This document shows, in pieces, positions 34,054 to 43,212 of a DNA stretch of 48,172 bases. The first letter of the stretch is position 1, and each line of letters begins with the position of its first letter. Made by a program: the position numbers and the translations under genes. Origin of the DNA: Nitrospirota bacterium (GTDB lineage: Bacteria > Nitrospirota > Nitrospiria > Nitrospirales > UBA8639); assembly GCA_029864405.1 (NCBI GenBank), contig JAOTTP010000014.1, positions 1 through 48,172 of the forward strand. Reading direction: 5' to 3'. The notes beneath the pieces are model-generated. The model saw only the letters and a program-made list of their open reading frames with translations. It was not told the DNA's origin and made no database searches.

Positions 34054-35247
34054 ATGCTCACAAGTGAACTCCAAGAAAATACGGGTAGATATCTGATGAA
34101 TACCTATACCCGTCTCCCCATTTCGCTGGTCCGAGGAAATGGATGTCTAGTGTACGACGCGGAAGGCCGGGAATATCTCGATTGTCTCGCAGGGATTGCC
34201 GTCAATATCCTAGGCCATGCCCACCCGGATCTTGTGGAGACCATCACACGACAAGCCCGGCAACTCATTCATACTTCCAATCTGTTTTATACCGAACCAC
34301 AAGCCAGTCTGGCCCAACGCCTGATAGAACTGTCCTTTGCAGACAAAGTGTTCTTTTGTAATAGCGGCACAGAGGCCAACGAGGCCGCCATAAAATTAGC
34401 CAGGCGGTATGCACACAACGCCTTCGGTCCGGAACGGTTTGAGATTCTGACCATGGTGAATTCCTTTCATGGACGAACATTGGCCAGTCTCACCGCAACC
34501 GGCCAGCCAAAATTACAAGAAGGATTCGGGCCGCTTGTTCCTGGATTTCGATACGTTCCCTTCAATGATCTGGAGGCGTTGAAAGCCAATATCACTCCAC
34601 AAACGGCAGCTGTGATGTTAGAACCCATTCAGGCTGAAGGTGGCGTCATAGTTCCCCATCCTTCCTATCTGAAAGAACTTCGAGAGTTCTGCACAGAGAA
34701 ACAAATCCTCCTGATTTTTGATGAAGTCCAAACCGGGATGGGACGCACGGGAACGTTGTTTGCCTATGAGCAGTTCGGAATTCAACCTGACATTATGACG
34801 TTAGCCAAAGGGCTGGGGGGAGGCGTCCCCATCGGGGCCTGTCTGGCCACAGACAACGTCGCAGCGGCATTTGAGCCAGGCACTCACGCCTCCACGTTTG
34901 GAGGTAACCCTCTAGCCTGTGCGGTAGCCTTAAAAGTCTTAGATCTCCTCATTGAAGGCGGAAAACTGGAACAGGGACTGGTTGCCGGTCGCTATTTAGC
35001 CAAAGGACTCGGCTCCCTGAAAGAACAATTCTCCTGCATTCATGAAGCCCGAGGCATGGGACTGCTCCAGGGTTTAGAATTAACCATTGACGGAAAACCC
35101 CTGGTCCTGGAATGCCTTGAACGCCGGGTCCTGATAAACTGCACCATGGGACGAGTCCTCCGATTTGTGCCTCCCTTAATCATCAGCAACTCACAAATTG
35201 ATCGACTCCTGTCCGTCCTCTCTGACATTCTTTCCAAACATCGATAA
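34054..35247 (+). CDS. argD: Acetylornithine aminotransferase
   Basis: The 397-residue form starts at ATG 34054; a GTG at 34015 would add 13 residues without family match. It is a class III PLP aminotransferase with NSGTEANEAAIKLAR, IFDEVQTGMGRTG and TLAKGLGGGVPIGA holding the PLP lysine. Its position ahead of argF identifies it as ArgD, converting N-acetylglutamate semialdehyde to N-acetylornithine; many ArgD also serve as succinyldiaminopimelate aminotransferase, which would suit the downstream lysine genes. argF begins 3 bases after the stop. Confidence 0.93.
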   Translation: MLTSELQENTGRYLMNTYTRLPISLVRGNGCLVYDAEGREYLDCLAGIAVNILGHAHPDLVETITRQARQLIHTSNLFYTEPQASLAQRLIELSFADKVFFCNSGTEANEAAIKLARRYAHNAFGPERFEILTMVNSFHGRTLASLTATGQPKLQEGFGPLVPGFRYVPFNDLEALKANITPQTAAVMLEPIQAEGGVIVPHPSYLKELREFCTEKQILLIFDEVQTGMGRTGTLFAYEQFGIQPDIMTLAKGLGGGVPIGACLATDNVAAAFEPGTHASTFGGNPLACAVALKVLDLLIEGGKLEQGLVAGRYLAKGLGSLKEQFSCIHEARGMGLLQGLELTIDGKPLVLECLERRVLINCTMGRVLRFVPPLIISNSQIDRLLSVLSDILSKHR

Positions 35248-35250
35248 GTC

Positions 35251-36246
35251 ATGTCATCACCAAGTCAGCCCTCTCGTACCCGAAAGTCCATGCCTGTCCC
35301 ACCACACAAGAAGACAACGGCTCTTCCCAAGGACTTGCTGACGGTGGCCGATATTCCTCGGAATACGATTCACCATTTGATTGCCCTTGCTCAAAAGATG
35401 AAGGCTGCCCGAAGACAGGGTCGTACCACCTTTCCGTTGAAGGGAAAAACGCTGGGGCTTATTTTTGAAAAACCCTCTACGCGGACCAGAGTGTCGTTTG
35501 AAGCCGGCATGAATCAGCTGGGTGGACAAGCCTTATTTCTAGCCTCCGAAAAAATCCAACTGAGCCGTGGAGAAAGCTTAGCAGACACGGCTAAAGTCTT
35601 AACGCGCTATTTGGATGGGCTCGTTGTAAGAACATTCAACCAAGCCTCTTTAGAAGAATGGGCACGACATACCTCGATTCCTGTCATCAATGGGTTAACG
35701 GACGATTGTCATCCCTGCCAGGCTTTAGCTGATCTGTTGACCATTGTCGAACACAGGGACCACGCGAAAGGCTTAAAGCTGGCCTATATTGGAGATGGAA
35801 ACAATATCACCCACTCCCTTCTCGAGGTCGGGGCCAAGGTGGGTATGCACGTGGCGGTAGGATGCCCAAAAGGCTATGAACCTGATCGTCGCATTGTTGA
35901 AGCGGCGCAAAAAGAAGGCCAACAAACAGGTGCCAGGATTGAAATCACCCACGATCCTAAAATTGCAGCAACGGACGCTGACGTGATCTATACAGATGTC
36001 TGGATCAGCATGGGCCAGGAACACGAGCAGCAACCACGCATGGCCGCTCTGACCCCCTATCAGGTCAACAGTCAGCTAATGAAACAGGCAAAACCCAATG
36101 CGCTGGTCATGCATTGCCTGCCGGCCCATCGGGGAGAGGAAATAACCGAAGACGTGCTGGACGGCCCACAATCGGTAGTTCTAGACCAAGCCGAAAACCG
36201 CCTTCACATCCAAAAAGCTATTTTGCTTGAATGGTTAGGAAAGTAG
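35251..36246 (+). CDS. argF: Ornithine carbamoyltransferase
   Basis: The 331-residue product has the carbamoyl-phosphate motif STRTRVSF, HPCQALADLLTI for ornithine binding and MHCLPAHRGEEI with the catalytic Cys. A basic N-terminal extension of about 25 residues precedes the usual start of the fold. It makes citrulline in the cytoplasm. It lies 3 bases after argD and slightly overlaps the longest possible argH frame, so the arg genes are one operon. Confidence 0.95.
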   Translation: MSSPSQPSRTRKSMPVPPHKKTTALPKDLLTVADIPRNTIHHLIALAQKMKAARRQGRTTFPLKGKTLGLIFEKPSTRTRVSFEAGMNQLGGQALFLASEKIQLSRGESLADTAKVLTRYLDGLVVRTFNQASLEEWARHTSIPVINGLTDDCHPCQALADLLTIVEHRDHAKGLKLAYIGDGNNITHSLLEVGAKVGMHVAVGCPKGYEPDRRIVEAAQKEGQQTGARIEITHDPKIAATDADVIYTDVWISMGQEHEQQPRMAALTPYQVNSQLMKQAKPNALVMHCLPAHRGEEITEDVLDGPQSVVLDQAENRLHIQKAILLEWLGK

Positions 36247-36251
36247 AATTC

Positions 36252-37742
36252 ATGAAGAAACGCGCCGGCGTCATCTCGCCCAGCATTCGATCCCTTTCTG
36301 CAGCACCCTCTCAACACATTCCGACCCCAAAAACCGGAGATCAAAAACTCTGGGGAGGGAGGTTTCAAGGCCAAACACACAAACTGGTGGAAACGTTCAC
36401 GGCCTCGATCAGCGTTGATCGCCGTCTGTACGAGTATGACATCGAAGGCAGTATCGCGCACTGTAAAACGTTACAACGGGCTAAAGTCTTGCCCCAGCGA
36501 GAATGCAAAACCATCATTCGAGGACTCCTGACCATTCGGGAGGACATTCGCGCAGGCCGTCATCAATGGAAGACCGAAGATGAAGATGTGCATATGAGTA
36601 TTGAACGGCGGCTGACTGAGCTCATTGGGCCGGTTGGCGGGAAACTCCACACCGGCCGAAGCCGGAATGATCAAGTCACCCTCGATCTTCGACTCTATCT
36701 CCGGGATACCCTGCAACACTTGCGCAATGATCTCCAACGACTTCAACAGTCTCTCGTGACCCTCGCTGAGCGGTATATGGGCGTGATCATGCCGGGCTAT
36801 ACACATTTACAGAGGGCACAGCCCGTCCTCTTTTCGCATCATGCCCTGGCCTATGTTGAAATGGTCGAACGGGACAAAGGGCGGCTCCAGGATGCCTTGG
36901 TACGGATTAACGTCATGCCGCTAGGCTCGGGCGCGTTAGCTGGAAACAACTACCCAATTGACCGACACTATACCGCTTCCTTGCTACACTTCCCTCTCGT
37001 GACCCAGAATAGCCTGGATGCCGTTTCGGACCGGGATTACGTCATCGAGGTGCTCAGCGCCTGTGCCATCGTGATGATGCACCTCTCTCGTTTAAGTGAG
37101 GAACTGATTTTATGGTCCTCGCAAGAATTTCACTTTACTGATCTTCCCGACGGATTTTGTACGGGCAGCAGTATGATGCCACAGAAAAAAAATCCAGACG
37201 TCCCTGAACTGATCCGTGGAAAAACTGGTCGAGTGTATGGGCATTTGTTCAGCCTCTTGACCACCTTAAAAGGATTGCCGCTCAGTTACAACCGAGACCT
37301 TCAGGAAGACAAAGAACCATTGTTTGATACATTGGATACCGTGACGACATCGGTTAAAATCTATGCGGAACTCATGGCTCAACTGACGGTGCGATCTGAG
37401 CCTATGAAAGAGGCCGTATCTGAGGGATTTCTGCTCGCCACGGAGTTAGCCGACTACCTGGTTCAAAAGGGGATGCCCTTTCGTGAATCTCACCATGTGG
37501 TGGGCAATCTGGTTCGCGAGTGTTTAGCTAAAGGGAAAGATTTGCGACAACTCACGCAACAGGACTTACTGAACGCCTCATCGTTTTTTGATGCCAAGGC
37601 CTTTCAAGTTTTAACCCCGGAAGCCGCGATTAACAGTAAAAACATTATAGGGGGCACGGCTACGGCCCAAGTTACAAAACAGATCAATGGTTGGAAGAAA
37701 TCATTACAGGCCGAAACGAAACGTTCGGTGAAAAAGAAGTGA
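36252..37742 (+). CDS. argH: Argininosuccinate lyase
   Basis: I choose ATG 36252, which has AGGAAAG 9 bases upstream; ATG 36231 would overlap argF by 16 bases. The 496-residue product has LWGGRF, the catalytic SRNDQV and HTGR segments, and GSSMMPQKKNPDVPEL, the superfamily signature. It splits argininosuccinate to arginine and fumarate. It has roughly 30 extra basic residues at the N-terminus. The gene for the preceding enzyme, argG, is not between argF and argH, where many genomes have it, nor elsewhere in the window. Confidence 0.96.
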   Translation: MKKRAGVISPSIRSLSAAPSQHIPTPKTGDQKLWGGRFQGQTHKLVETFTASISVDRRLYEYDIEGSIAHCKTLQRAKVLPQRECKTIIRGLLTIREDIRAGRHQWKTEDEDVHMSIERRLTELIGPVGGKLHTGRSRNDQVTLDLRLYLRDTLQHLRNDLQRLQQSLVTLAERYMGVIMPGYTHLQRAQPVLFSHHALAYVEMVERDKGRLQDALVRINVMPLGSGALAGNNYPIDRHYTASLLHFPLVTQNSLDAVSDRDYVIEVLSACAIVMMHLSRLSEELILWSSQEFHFTDLPDGFCTGSSMMPQKKNPDVPELIRGKTGRVYGHLFSLLTTLKGLPLSYNRDLQEDKEPLFDTLDTVTTSVKIYAELMAQLTVRSEPMKEAVSEGFLLATELADYLVQKGMPFRESHHVVGNLVRECLAKGKDLRQLTQQDLLNASSFFDAKAFQVLTPEAAINSKNIIGGTATAQVTKQINGWKKSLQAETKRSVKKK

Positions 37743-37747
37743 ACGGC

Positions 37748-37999
37748 ATGAGTCATTCTTTTAAGACTCCTGCCCAGTATTTCCTCGCTTTTGGCCTGAT
37801 GGCACTGCTCTTCTCTCCAATAGGTTGCGGAGCGGTCGGTCCTCCCATTCCACCCGAAAAAGTTGGCATTGAAGCTAAGGTAAGGAAACAGCAACAGGAT
37901 CAGGCCAGAAAAGAAGGAATGCCCGTCGAGGACCAAATGGCTTCCCCGGAGGAAGAGGCAGTGGAATTACCGACCGTGTATCCCATCGATACCCGATAA
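37748..37999 (+). CDS. LptM-like small lipoprotein
   Basis: ATG 37748 starts 6 bases after argH. The 83-residue product has a lipoprotein signal with LLFSPIGC (Cys27) followed by GAVGPPIPPE, resembling the CG-x-KGP-x-x-x-P start of LptM (YifL), a lipoprotein that helps the LptD/E lipopolysaccharide translocon mature in gammaproteobacteria. The location between argH and the lysA region is the usual place of that gene. The rest is a charged helix and acidic tail, longer than classic LptM. Functional identity is likely but inferred. Confidence 0.65.
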   Translation: MSHSFKTPAQYFLAFGLMALLFSPIGCGAVGPPIPPEKVGIEAKVRKQQQDQARKEGMPVEDQMASPEEEAVELPTVYPIDTR

Positions 38000-38081
38000 T
38001 ACGCACGGATTTGTCCAGGGAGAACCTCGCGGAGTACAATAGGGTCCCCCACTGTCCATCTGTTTGTGGAGGATAAAAAGA

Positions 38082-38450
38082 ATGGATACCACTCTCCCCG
38101 ACGATGAAATTCGTCCCAAACTTCTGTTGCTTGATCCCTATCCCCGAAATAATTCCTATCACATGACCGTTAGCGAACGCTGGTCGATCTGGTTTCCGAA
38201 TCTCAGCTTACCAGCCATTGCAGCCTATACTCCGACAACATGGGATGTTGAAATCTTGGTCAACGTTGAGAATCTCCAACAAGCGACCCCCAAAGCTATC
38301 TACACTTTATTTGATGGGGAAATTACCTGGGCCATCATCCCCCATATGGAGTTATGGTATCGAAACTTCAAAGAAGCCTTTCAATCCATTGTTTCAGAAA
38401 TCGCTCTTGAAAATTTGGACTTGTTTGATGAGGATATCCAGTATGCATGA
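38082..38450 (+). CDS. Small protein with N-terminus like a B12-binding radical SAM protein, unknown
   Basis: ATG 38082 has GGAGG about 11 bases upstream. The 122-residue product begins KLLLLDPYPRNNSYHM and continues WFPNLSLPAIAAYTPTTWDV, close in style to the N-terminus of B12-binding-domain radical SAM proteins (which are about 450-500 residues). The second half (WAIIPHMELWYRNFKEAF, ENLDLFDEDIQYA) does not continue that fold, and no CxxxCxxC is present. It could be an internally deleted gene or a short protein of its own. It overlaps lysA by 8 bases, so it is translated with it. Confidence 0.6.
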   Translation: MDTTLPDDEIRPKLLLLDPYPRNNSYHMTVSERWSIWFPNLSLPAIAAYTPTTWDVEILVNVENLQQATPKAIYTLFDGEITWAIIPHMELWYRNFKEAFQSIVSEIALENLDLFDEDIQYA

Positions 38451-39705
38451 TTTTCACTACCAAGGGGACGAGTTATTCTGTGAAGAGGTCCCCATTCGCC
38501 AAATTACTGAACAGGTGGGCACCCCCTGTTACATTTATAGCCACCGGACGTTGATTCGGCATTTTCATGCTTTCGATCAGGCCTTCATTGCCATTCCGCA
38601 TATCGTGGCCTTTGCTATGAAATCGAATTCGAATCTGACCGTTCTGCGGCTCCTCGCCAAGGAAGGGAGTGGCGCAGACATCGTCTCTGGTGGAGAACTC
38701 TTTCGCGCATTAACAGCCGGAATGCCACCCAACAAAATTGTCTTTGCCGGAGTCGGCAAATCCAAAGAAGAAATTCGATATGCACTGGAATCGGATATTC
38801 TGATGTTCAATGTTGAATCTCCTGGTGAACTCCAGCAGATCAATGAGGTCGCTGGCTCTATGGGCCTGCGTGCCAAAGTGGCGTTGCGCATCAATCCTGA
38901 CATTGATCCCCAAACCCATCCATACATTTCTACCGGATTGAAAAAAAGCAAATTTGGGATTGGGGCGGACCGGGCTCTGGAAGAATTTGACGCAGCTGGG
39001 AATCTTCCTCATATTGAAGTGGTAGGTGTGCACTCGCACATTGGCTCCCAATTAACCCAGGTCACCCCATTTGTGGATGCCTTGAAAAAAGCTATCGCCT
39101 TAATTCAGACGCTACAAGCTAAAGGCGTCCATATTCAGTATCTCAACATAGGCGGGGGACTAGGCATTACCTACTCGGATGAAACCCCTCCCCATCCCAA
39201 ACAACTGGCTGAAGCCATTTCCCCGTTGCTACAATCCGTCTCTTGCAAAATCATTATGGAACCCGGCCGGTCCATTGTAGGGAACGCGGGCATATTGGTG
39301 ACCAAGGTGCTGTATAACAAAGAAGGCACGGACAAGCATTTCGTCATTGTCGATGCCGCAATGAATGATCTGTTGCGACCAAGCTTATATGATGCCCACC
39401 ACGATATTCAGCCGGTATTAAAGAAAGAGTCGTCCGTGGTCAACACCGTTGATGTGGTGGGACCCATTTGCGAATCAGGAGACTTTTTGGCAAAAGATCG
39501 AAAATTGCCCCACTCTCAACCTGGAGATCTCCTCGCGGTCATGAGTGCTGGAGCGTATGGATTCACTATGGCCTCAAATTATAATTCCCGGCCACGAGTG
39601 CCCGAGGTACTCGTAAAAGGGAAGGACACCACGGTCATTCGAAAACGAGAAACCTACGAGGACCTGATCCGAGGTGAATCCATTTCAGAAGCCTTCTCGA
39701 ATTAA
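38443..39705 (+). CDS. lysA: Diaminopimelate decarboxylase
   Basis: ATG 38443 gives 420 residues, the family's usual size. It has the PLP lysine in AFAMKSNSNLTVLRLL, GADIVSGGEL, HIGSQL, GGGLGITY, EPGRSIVG and, near the end, the active-site CESGD and AYGFTMASNYNSRP. It removes CO2 from meso-diaminopimelate to give lysine, the last step of the pathway. Ribosome site GAGGAT lies within the preceding gene. dapA follows 97 bases later. Confidence 0.96.
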   Translation: MHDFHYQGDELFCEEVPIRQITEQVGTPCYIYSHRTLIRHFHAFDQAFIAIPHIVAFAMKSNSNLTVLRLLAKEGSGADIVSGGELFRALTAGMPPNKIVFAGVGKSKEEIRYALESDILMFNVESPGELQQINEVAGSMGLRAKVALRINPDIDPQTHPYISTGLKKSKFGIGADRALEEFDAAGNLPHIEVVGVHSHIGSQLTQVTPFVDALKKAIALIQTLQAKGVHIQYLNIGGGLGITYSDETPPHPKQLAEAISPLLQSVSCKIIMEPGRSIVGNAGILVTKVLYNKEGTDKHFVIVDAAMNDLLRPSLYDAHHDIQPVLKKESSVVNTVDVVGPICESGDFLAKDRKLPHSQPGDLLAVMSAGAYGFTMASNYNSRPRVPEVLVKGKDTTVIRKRETYEDLIRGESISEAFSN

Positions 39706-39802
39706 CTTTTCGATCTAATCTTGTGTTGATTCGCCAAGGCGTTCTTCGTTTTTATAGGCAAATAACTCCAAATTCACCACACCAGATATTGAGGCCATAA
39801 TT

Positions 39803-40675
39803 ATGTTCAGCGGTTCCTTAGTCGCCATTGTCACCCCATTTTCGAAGGGAAAATTTGATGAAAAGGCCATGGCCGAACTTATCGAATCTCAAATTGCTTC
39901 AGGGACCCATGGCATTGTGCCTTGTGGGACAACGGGCGAATCAGCCACCTTGACTCCTGAAGAGCATGAACGGGTCGTGTCGGTCACTGTCGAAGTAGTG
40001 AATAAGCGGGTTCCTGTGATTGCCGGAACAGGCTCGAACTCTACCGATGAAGCAATTATCTTTACGAAACATGCTAAAGCCGTCGGTGCCGATGCGGCAT
40101 TGCTCATCACGCCGTATTATAATAAGCCCCCGCAGGAAGGGCTCTATCGTCATTTTGCCGCCATCGCCAAAGCCGTCGACTTACCTCAGATCCTCTACAA
40201 TATCCCTGGGAGAACTAGTATCAACATGTTGCCGGCCACAGTGAGCCGTCTGTCTGAGATCCCGAATATTGTGGGCATCAAGGAAGGCAGTGGATCGCTC
40301 CAACAAGTGTCCGAAATCATACAACGATCCCGCCCTGGTTTCCTTGTGCTCTCAGGCGATGATCCCTTGACACTCCCCATGATCGCCCTCGGCGGGAAAG
40401 GCGTTATCACCGTCACCGCGAACGTCGCCCCGACCGATATGGCCAACATGGTCAACGCCGCCCTAAAAGGTGACTACGAAAATGCCCGGCTCTTTCACTA
40501 TAAACTCTCTCCCTTATTTGGAGCATTATTTTTGGAGACTAATCCCATTCCCGTGAAAGCGGCTCTGGCCATGATGGGAACCATGTCAGAAGAGGTTCGA
40601 CTGCCGCTTACCCCGCTTGCTGCGGAATTTCGACCAGCACTCCAAGAAGCCTTGCAACAAGCCGGAGTGCTCTGA
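39803..40675 (+). CDS. dapA: 4-hydroxy-tetrahydrodipicolinate synthase
   Basis: The 290-residue TIM-barrel protein has GTTGESATL, YYNKPPQEGLY with the catalytic Tyr, GIKEGSGS with the Schiff-base Lys, and VLSGDDPLTLP. It condenses pyruvate and aspartate semialdehyde, the committing step to lysine and cell-wall diaminopimelate. It is followed 13 bases after its stop by dapB. Confidence 0.97.
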   Translation: MFSGSLVAIVTPFSKGKFDEKAMAELIESQIASGTHGIVPCGTTGESATLTPEEHERVVSVTVEVVNKRVPVIAGTGSNSTDEAIIFTKHAKAVGADAALLITPYYNKPPQEGLYRHFAAIAKAVDLPQILYNIPGRTSINMLPATVSRLSEIPNIVGIKEGSGSLQQVSEIIQRSRPGFLVLSGDDPLTLPMIALGGKGVITVTANVAPTDMANMVNAALKGDYENARLFHYKLSPLFGALFLETNPIPVKAALAMMGTMSEEVRLPLTPLAAEFRPALQEALQQAGVL

Positions 40676-40688
40676 GGAAATAGAACAC

Positions 40689-41492
40689 ATGATTCGAACA
40701 ATCATTACCGGCGCGGCCGGTCGAATGGGCATGCGGTTAGTCGCGTTGACGCAGGACACCCTTGGGCTACAACTTTCCGGTGCAGTCGAAGCAAAGGGCC
40801 ACCCCGCTCTTGGGAAAGACGCAGGCGAAGTCGCCCAAATCGGGCGGGTGAACATCCCCATCACCGACGATCTCCACACCTGTCTCTCTCAGGGTGATGT
40901 GGTGGTCGATTTCACGGCTCCCTTATCCTGTCTGGCCAACCTCCAGCATGTCGTCAAATCCACCAAGGCCATGGTCATTGGAACCACGGGATTCTCTGAA
41001 CAAGAATTAGCCCAGCTTAAGACATTCGCACTCAAAATCCCCTGCGTGTTTTCCCCCAACATGAGTGTAGGCATCAATGTGCTCCTCAGCACCGTCGGGA
41101 AAATCGCCAGGTCTTTAGGAGAGCAGTACAACATCGAAGTGATCGAAGCCCATCACAATAAAAAAAAGGACGCACCTAGTGGAACCGCACTGAAACTGGC
41201 TGAAGCCTTAGCGGAAGGAATGGAATGGGATTTACAAGAAGTGGGCGTCTATGCACGGCATGGCATCACCGGCGAACGGAAAACCCGTGAAATTGGAATG
41301 CAAACCATCCGCGCAGGCGATATTGTTGGCGATCACACTATTTTATTGGGTGGACCAGGAGAACGCATTGAAATCACCCATCGCGCCCACACTCGCGATA
41401 CCTTTGCACAGGGCGCACTCCGGGCTGCTGAATGGGTGGCCCAAAAACCACCTGGCCTCTATTCCATGGCCGATGTCTTGGGCTTATCCTAA
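40689..41492 (+). CDS. dapB: 4-hydroxy-tetrahydrodipicolinate reductase
   Basis: From ATG 40689 the product is 267 residues with the nucleotide-binding GAAGRMGMRLV, FTAPLS, GTTGFSEQEL and the catalytic EAHHNKKKDAPSGTA. It reduces the DapA product with NAD(P)H. Upstream in-frame codons overlap dapA and are not part of the protein. No dapL, dapF or dapD follows, so later steps are encoded elsewhere. Confidence 0.97.
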   Translation: MIRTIITGAAGRMGMRLVALTQDTLGLQLSGAVEAKGHPALGKDAGEVAQIGRVNIPITDDLHTCLSQGDVVVDFTAPLSCLANLQHVVKSTKAMVIGTTGFSEQELAQLKTFALKIPCVFSPNMSVGINVLLSTVGKIARSLGEQYNIEVIEAHHNKKKDAPSGTALKLAEALAEGMEWDLQEVGVYARHGITGERKTREIGMQTIRAGDIVGDHTILLGGPGERIEITHRAHTRDTFAQGALRAAEWVAQKPPGLYSMADVLGLS

Positions 41493-41837
41493 ACCAACTT
41501 CCCCAATTTATCAGTCGTGCCGGCAGGCAGGCCGACATCCATCAAAAATTTCTATGACGCCCTATTTATAAATAATTCCTTCTCAACAACAATCGTGTTG
41601 GACCTATCCCGATTCAAGATGCCTCCAAGCCAATCGAAGCCTAAAAGACTTCACCCAGCCTGTCGATACACAATTCTTTCATTGACAAAGCCGAAGAGCG
41701 CGTGGTCTTATCGAGGAAAGTTCGAGGACAACATTCGTTCTTCGAACCTTCCCTTTAATTCCCCAATAACAATAAGGATCAAGGTAAGGGGATTAAGAAG
41801 ATTCATCAGATTCATGTAGCCAAAGGAGACCGTTTTC
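41493..41837. other. Gap after dapB
   Basis: 345 bases. A CCGGCAGGCAGGCCGAC stretch at 41520-41536 can form a small hairpin. A 100-codon frame (41517-41819) has no ribosome site and reads as random basic text. The right end carries AAGGAG for the next gene. Confidence 0.4.
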
Positions 41838-42074
41838 ATGGATATGTTTGGAAAGATTCCCCTCTTGGAAATTCCGGTTCATGTGACCCCGGATCAGAAG
41901 AAATGGTTGGACAGAATGGTGGATGAAGGAAAAATCGCGATTCCTCCTGGGGGGACTTTAGAAAAAGGCTCGGTTATTTCTATGTTCATGAGGATGCTCA
42001 TCCACAACGCCATGGAAGAGCAGATGCGCCAGGCCGCCATCGACGCCGAAGACGAAGATGACGATGATGAATAG
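41838..42074 (+). CDS. Small acidic-tailed protein, unknown
   Basis: ATG 41838 has AAGGAG at a good distance. The 78-residue product reads IPLLEIPVHVTPDQKKWLDR, then a helix rich in Met (SVISMFMRMLIHNAMEEQMRQ) and a tail of eight consecutive acidic residues interrupted once. No membrane signal. The compact size, strong ribosome site and ordinary composition support a real gene; PVHVTPDQKKWLDRMVDEG resembles an RHH-like strand-helix, but this is weak. Confidence 0.65.
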   Translation: MDMFGKIPLLEIPVHVTPDQKKWLDRMVDEGKIAIPPGGTLEKGSVISMFMRMLIHNAMEEQMRQAAIDAEDEDDDDE

Positions 42075-42289
42075 GGAGAGTGCCTCTTCTCTGTAAGGTC
42101 CATTGAGTATTCATTAACATCGAGGCCTGTGTACCGGATACTCGTTGCAAGAAGCTAGAAGCATTAACAAAGGCTTTTGTTGTTAACTTACCCGTAGTAG
42201 GTATTTTTCAACCCAAATGAGGACAATCTGATTATTTTTGAAATCTCCTCTTCAAATAGTTCTTTGATTTTTCCTTCCAAACGAAAAGT

Positions 42290-43096
42290 TTATACAAATT
42301 TAGTACCTTCCATTGCCGACCCATCCATTTCGGCATATTGATTATCAAAAGCTTTTAATTGTTCATCGATATTGAGCTCAAAAAGTTTATTTATAAATGA
42401 CATTCCATAAATCAGGAATCTTGAGGCTTCAAGCAATTCAACCCGCAAGTCTTCGCCTCCTTTTGGCCCCCATTCAAAACCAATGAATTCGTGTTCTTCG
42501 TTTGACATGAAATACTCATTAAGAGCTCTGGGCGACGAATGGACTTCCTGGGAAAACAATCGATAAGCACCAACATAAAGATGGTGAAGGTTTATATCTC
42601 TTGCCCATTGTTCTCTATTACTAGTACATTCCGTACCCTCTAACGTCTTTTCAATTTTCTTTATGAGTTCATCCGTTAGTTCCGGTTTAATGTCATTGAA
42701 TACATTCGTGGATACGCTTCTAATCGATCGAACCAGCTTCAATCGTTCCTTTTCGCCAATTTTAACGTACCCATGGACAAATTCATAAGATTCACAAATC
42801 TTACCCAACACGATTAGACTTTCCAGCGCAACTCTTAACATCGAACATCCTTGCGATACCAATCCTTTTTCAAAAAGAATCACTGCTGCTTGGACATCAT
42901 TTAACAATTTGACCAGCAAACATCCAGCAAAAAGCTGTTGCCCATCACGATTATGGATTTCCAAACGATATTTTGTTTGCTGACAAAACCCATTGAGATC
43001 TTCGACTAATTTAAAAGAGGGTTGGTTTTTTGCCCGAATCTCCTCGCGATATTTCTCTATTTCCGGGGAAAGAAAACCCTGATCGTCAAGGCTCAT
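42290..43096 (-). CDS. DUF5677-like protein
   Basis: ATG 43096 follows GGGAGGGTCAGTTGT, better than ATG 43123. The 268-residue, largely helical protein has a central segment ILFEKGLVSQGCSMLRVALE, then SLIVLGKICE, which with later HHLYVGAYRLFSQEVHSSPR is the typical pattern of DUF5677 (a family with conserved E and H positions, sometimes near defence or mobile regions). It is AT-rich compared with its neighbours, stands alone between two plus- and minus-strand metabolic genes, and may be acquired. Function unknown. Confidence 0.7.
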   Translation of the reverse strand: MSLDDQGFLSPEIEKYREEIRAKNQPSFKLVEDLNGFCQQTKYRLEIHNRDGQQLFAGCLLVKLLNDVQAAVILFEKGLVSQGCSMLRVALESLIVLGKICESYEFVHGYVKIGEKERLKLVRSIRSVSTNVFNDIKPELTDELIKKIEKTLEGTECTSNREQWARDINLHHLYVGAYRLFSQEVHSSPRALNEYFMSNEEHEFIGFEWGPKGGEDLRVELLEASRFLIYGMSFINKLFELNIDEQLKAFDNQYAEMDGSAMEGTKFV

Positions 43097-43212
43097 ACAA
43101 CTGACCCTCCCGCTATAATTCACCCTCTAGTTCCCTACTAATTTCAATATTTTATCCAGAGGCTTTGTTGAAAAGTTTCCACGAAATTTGAGCAGGTTAT
43201 AATGCCCTAATT

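Noticed and set aside
41517-41819. 100-codon plus-strand frame after dapB
   Set aside because: No ribosome site and no domain-like text; ends just before a well-supported small gene.
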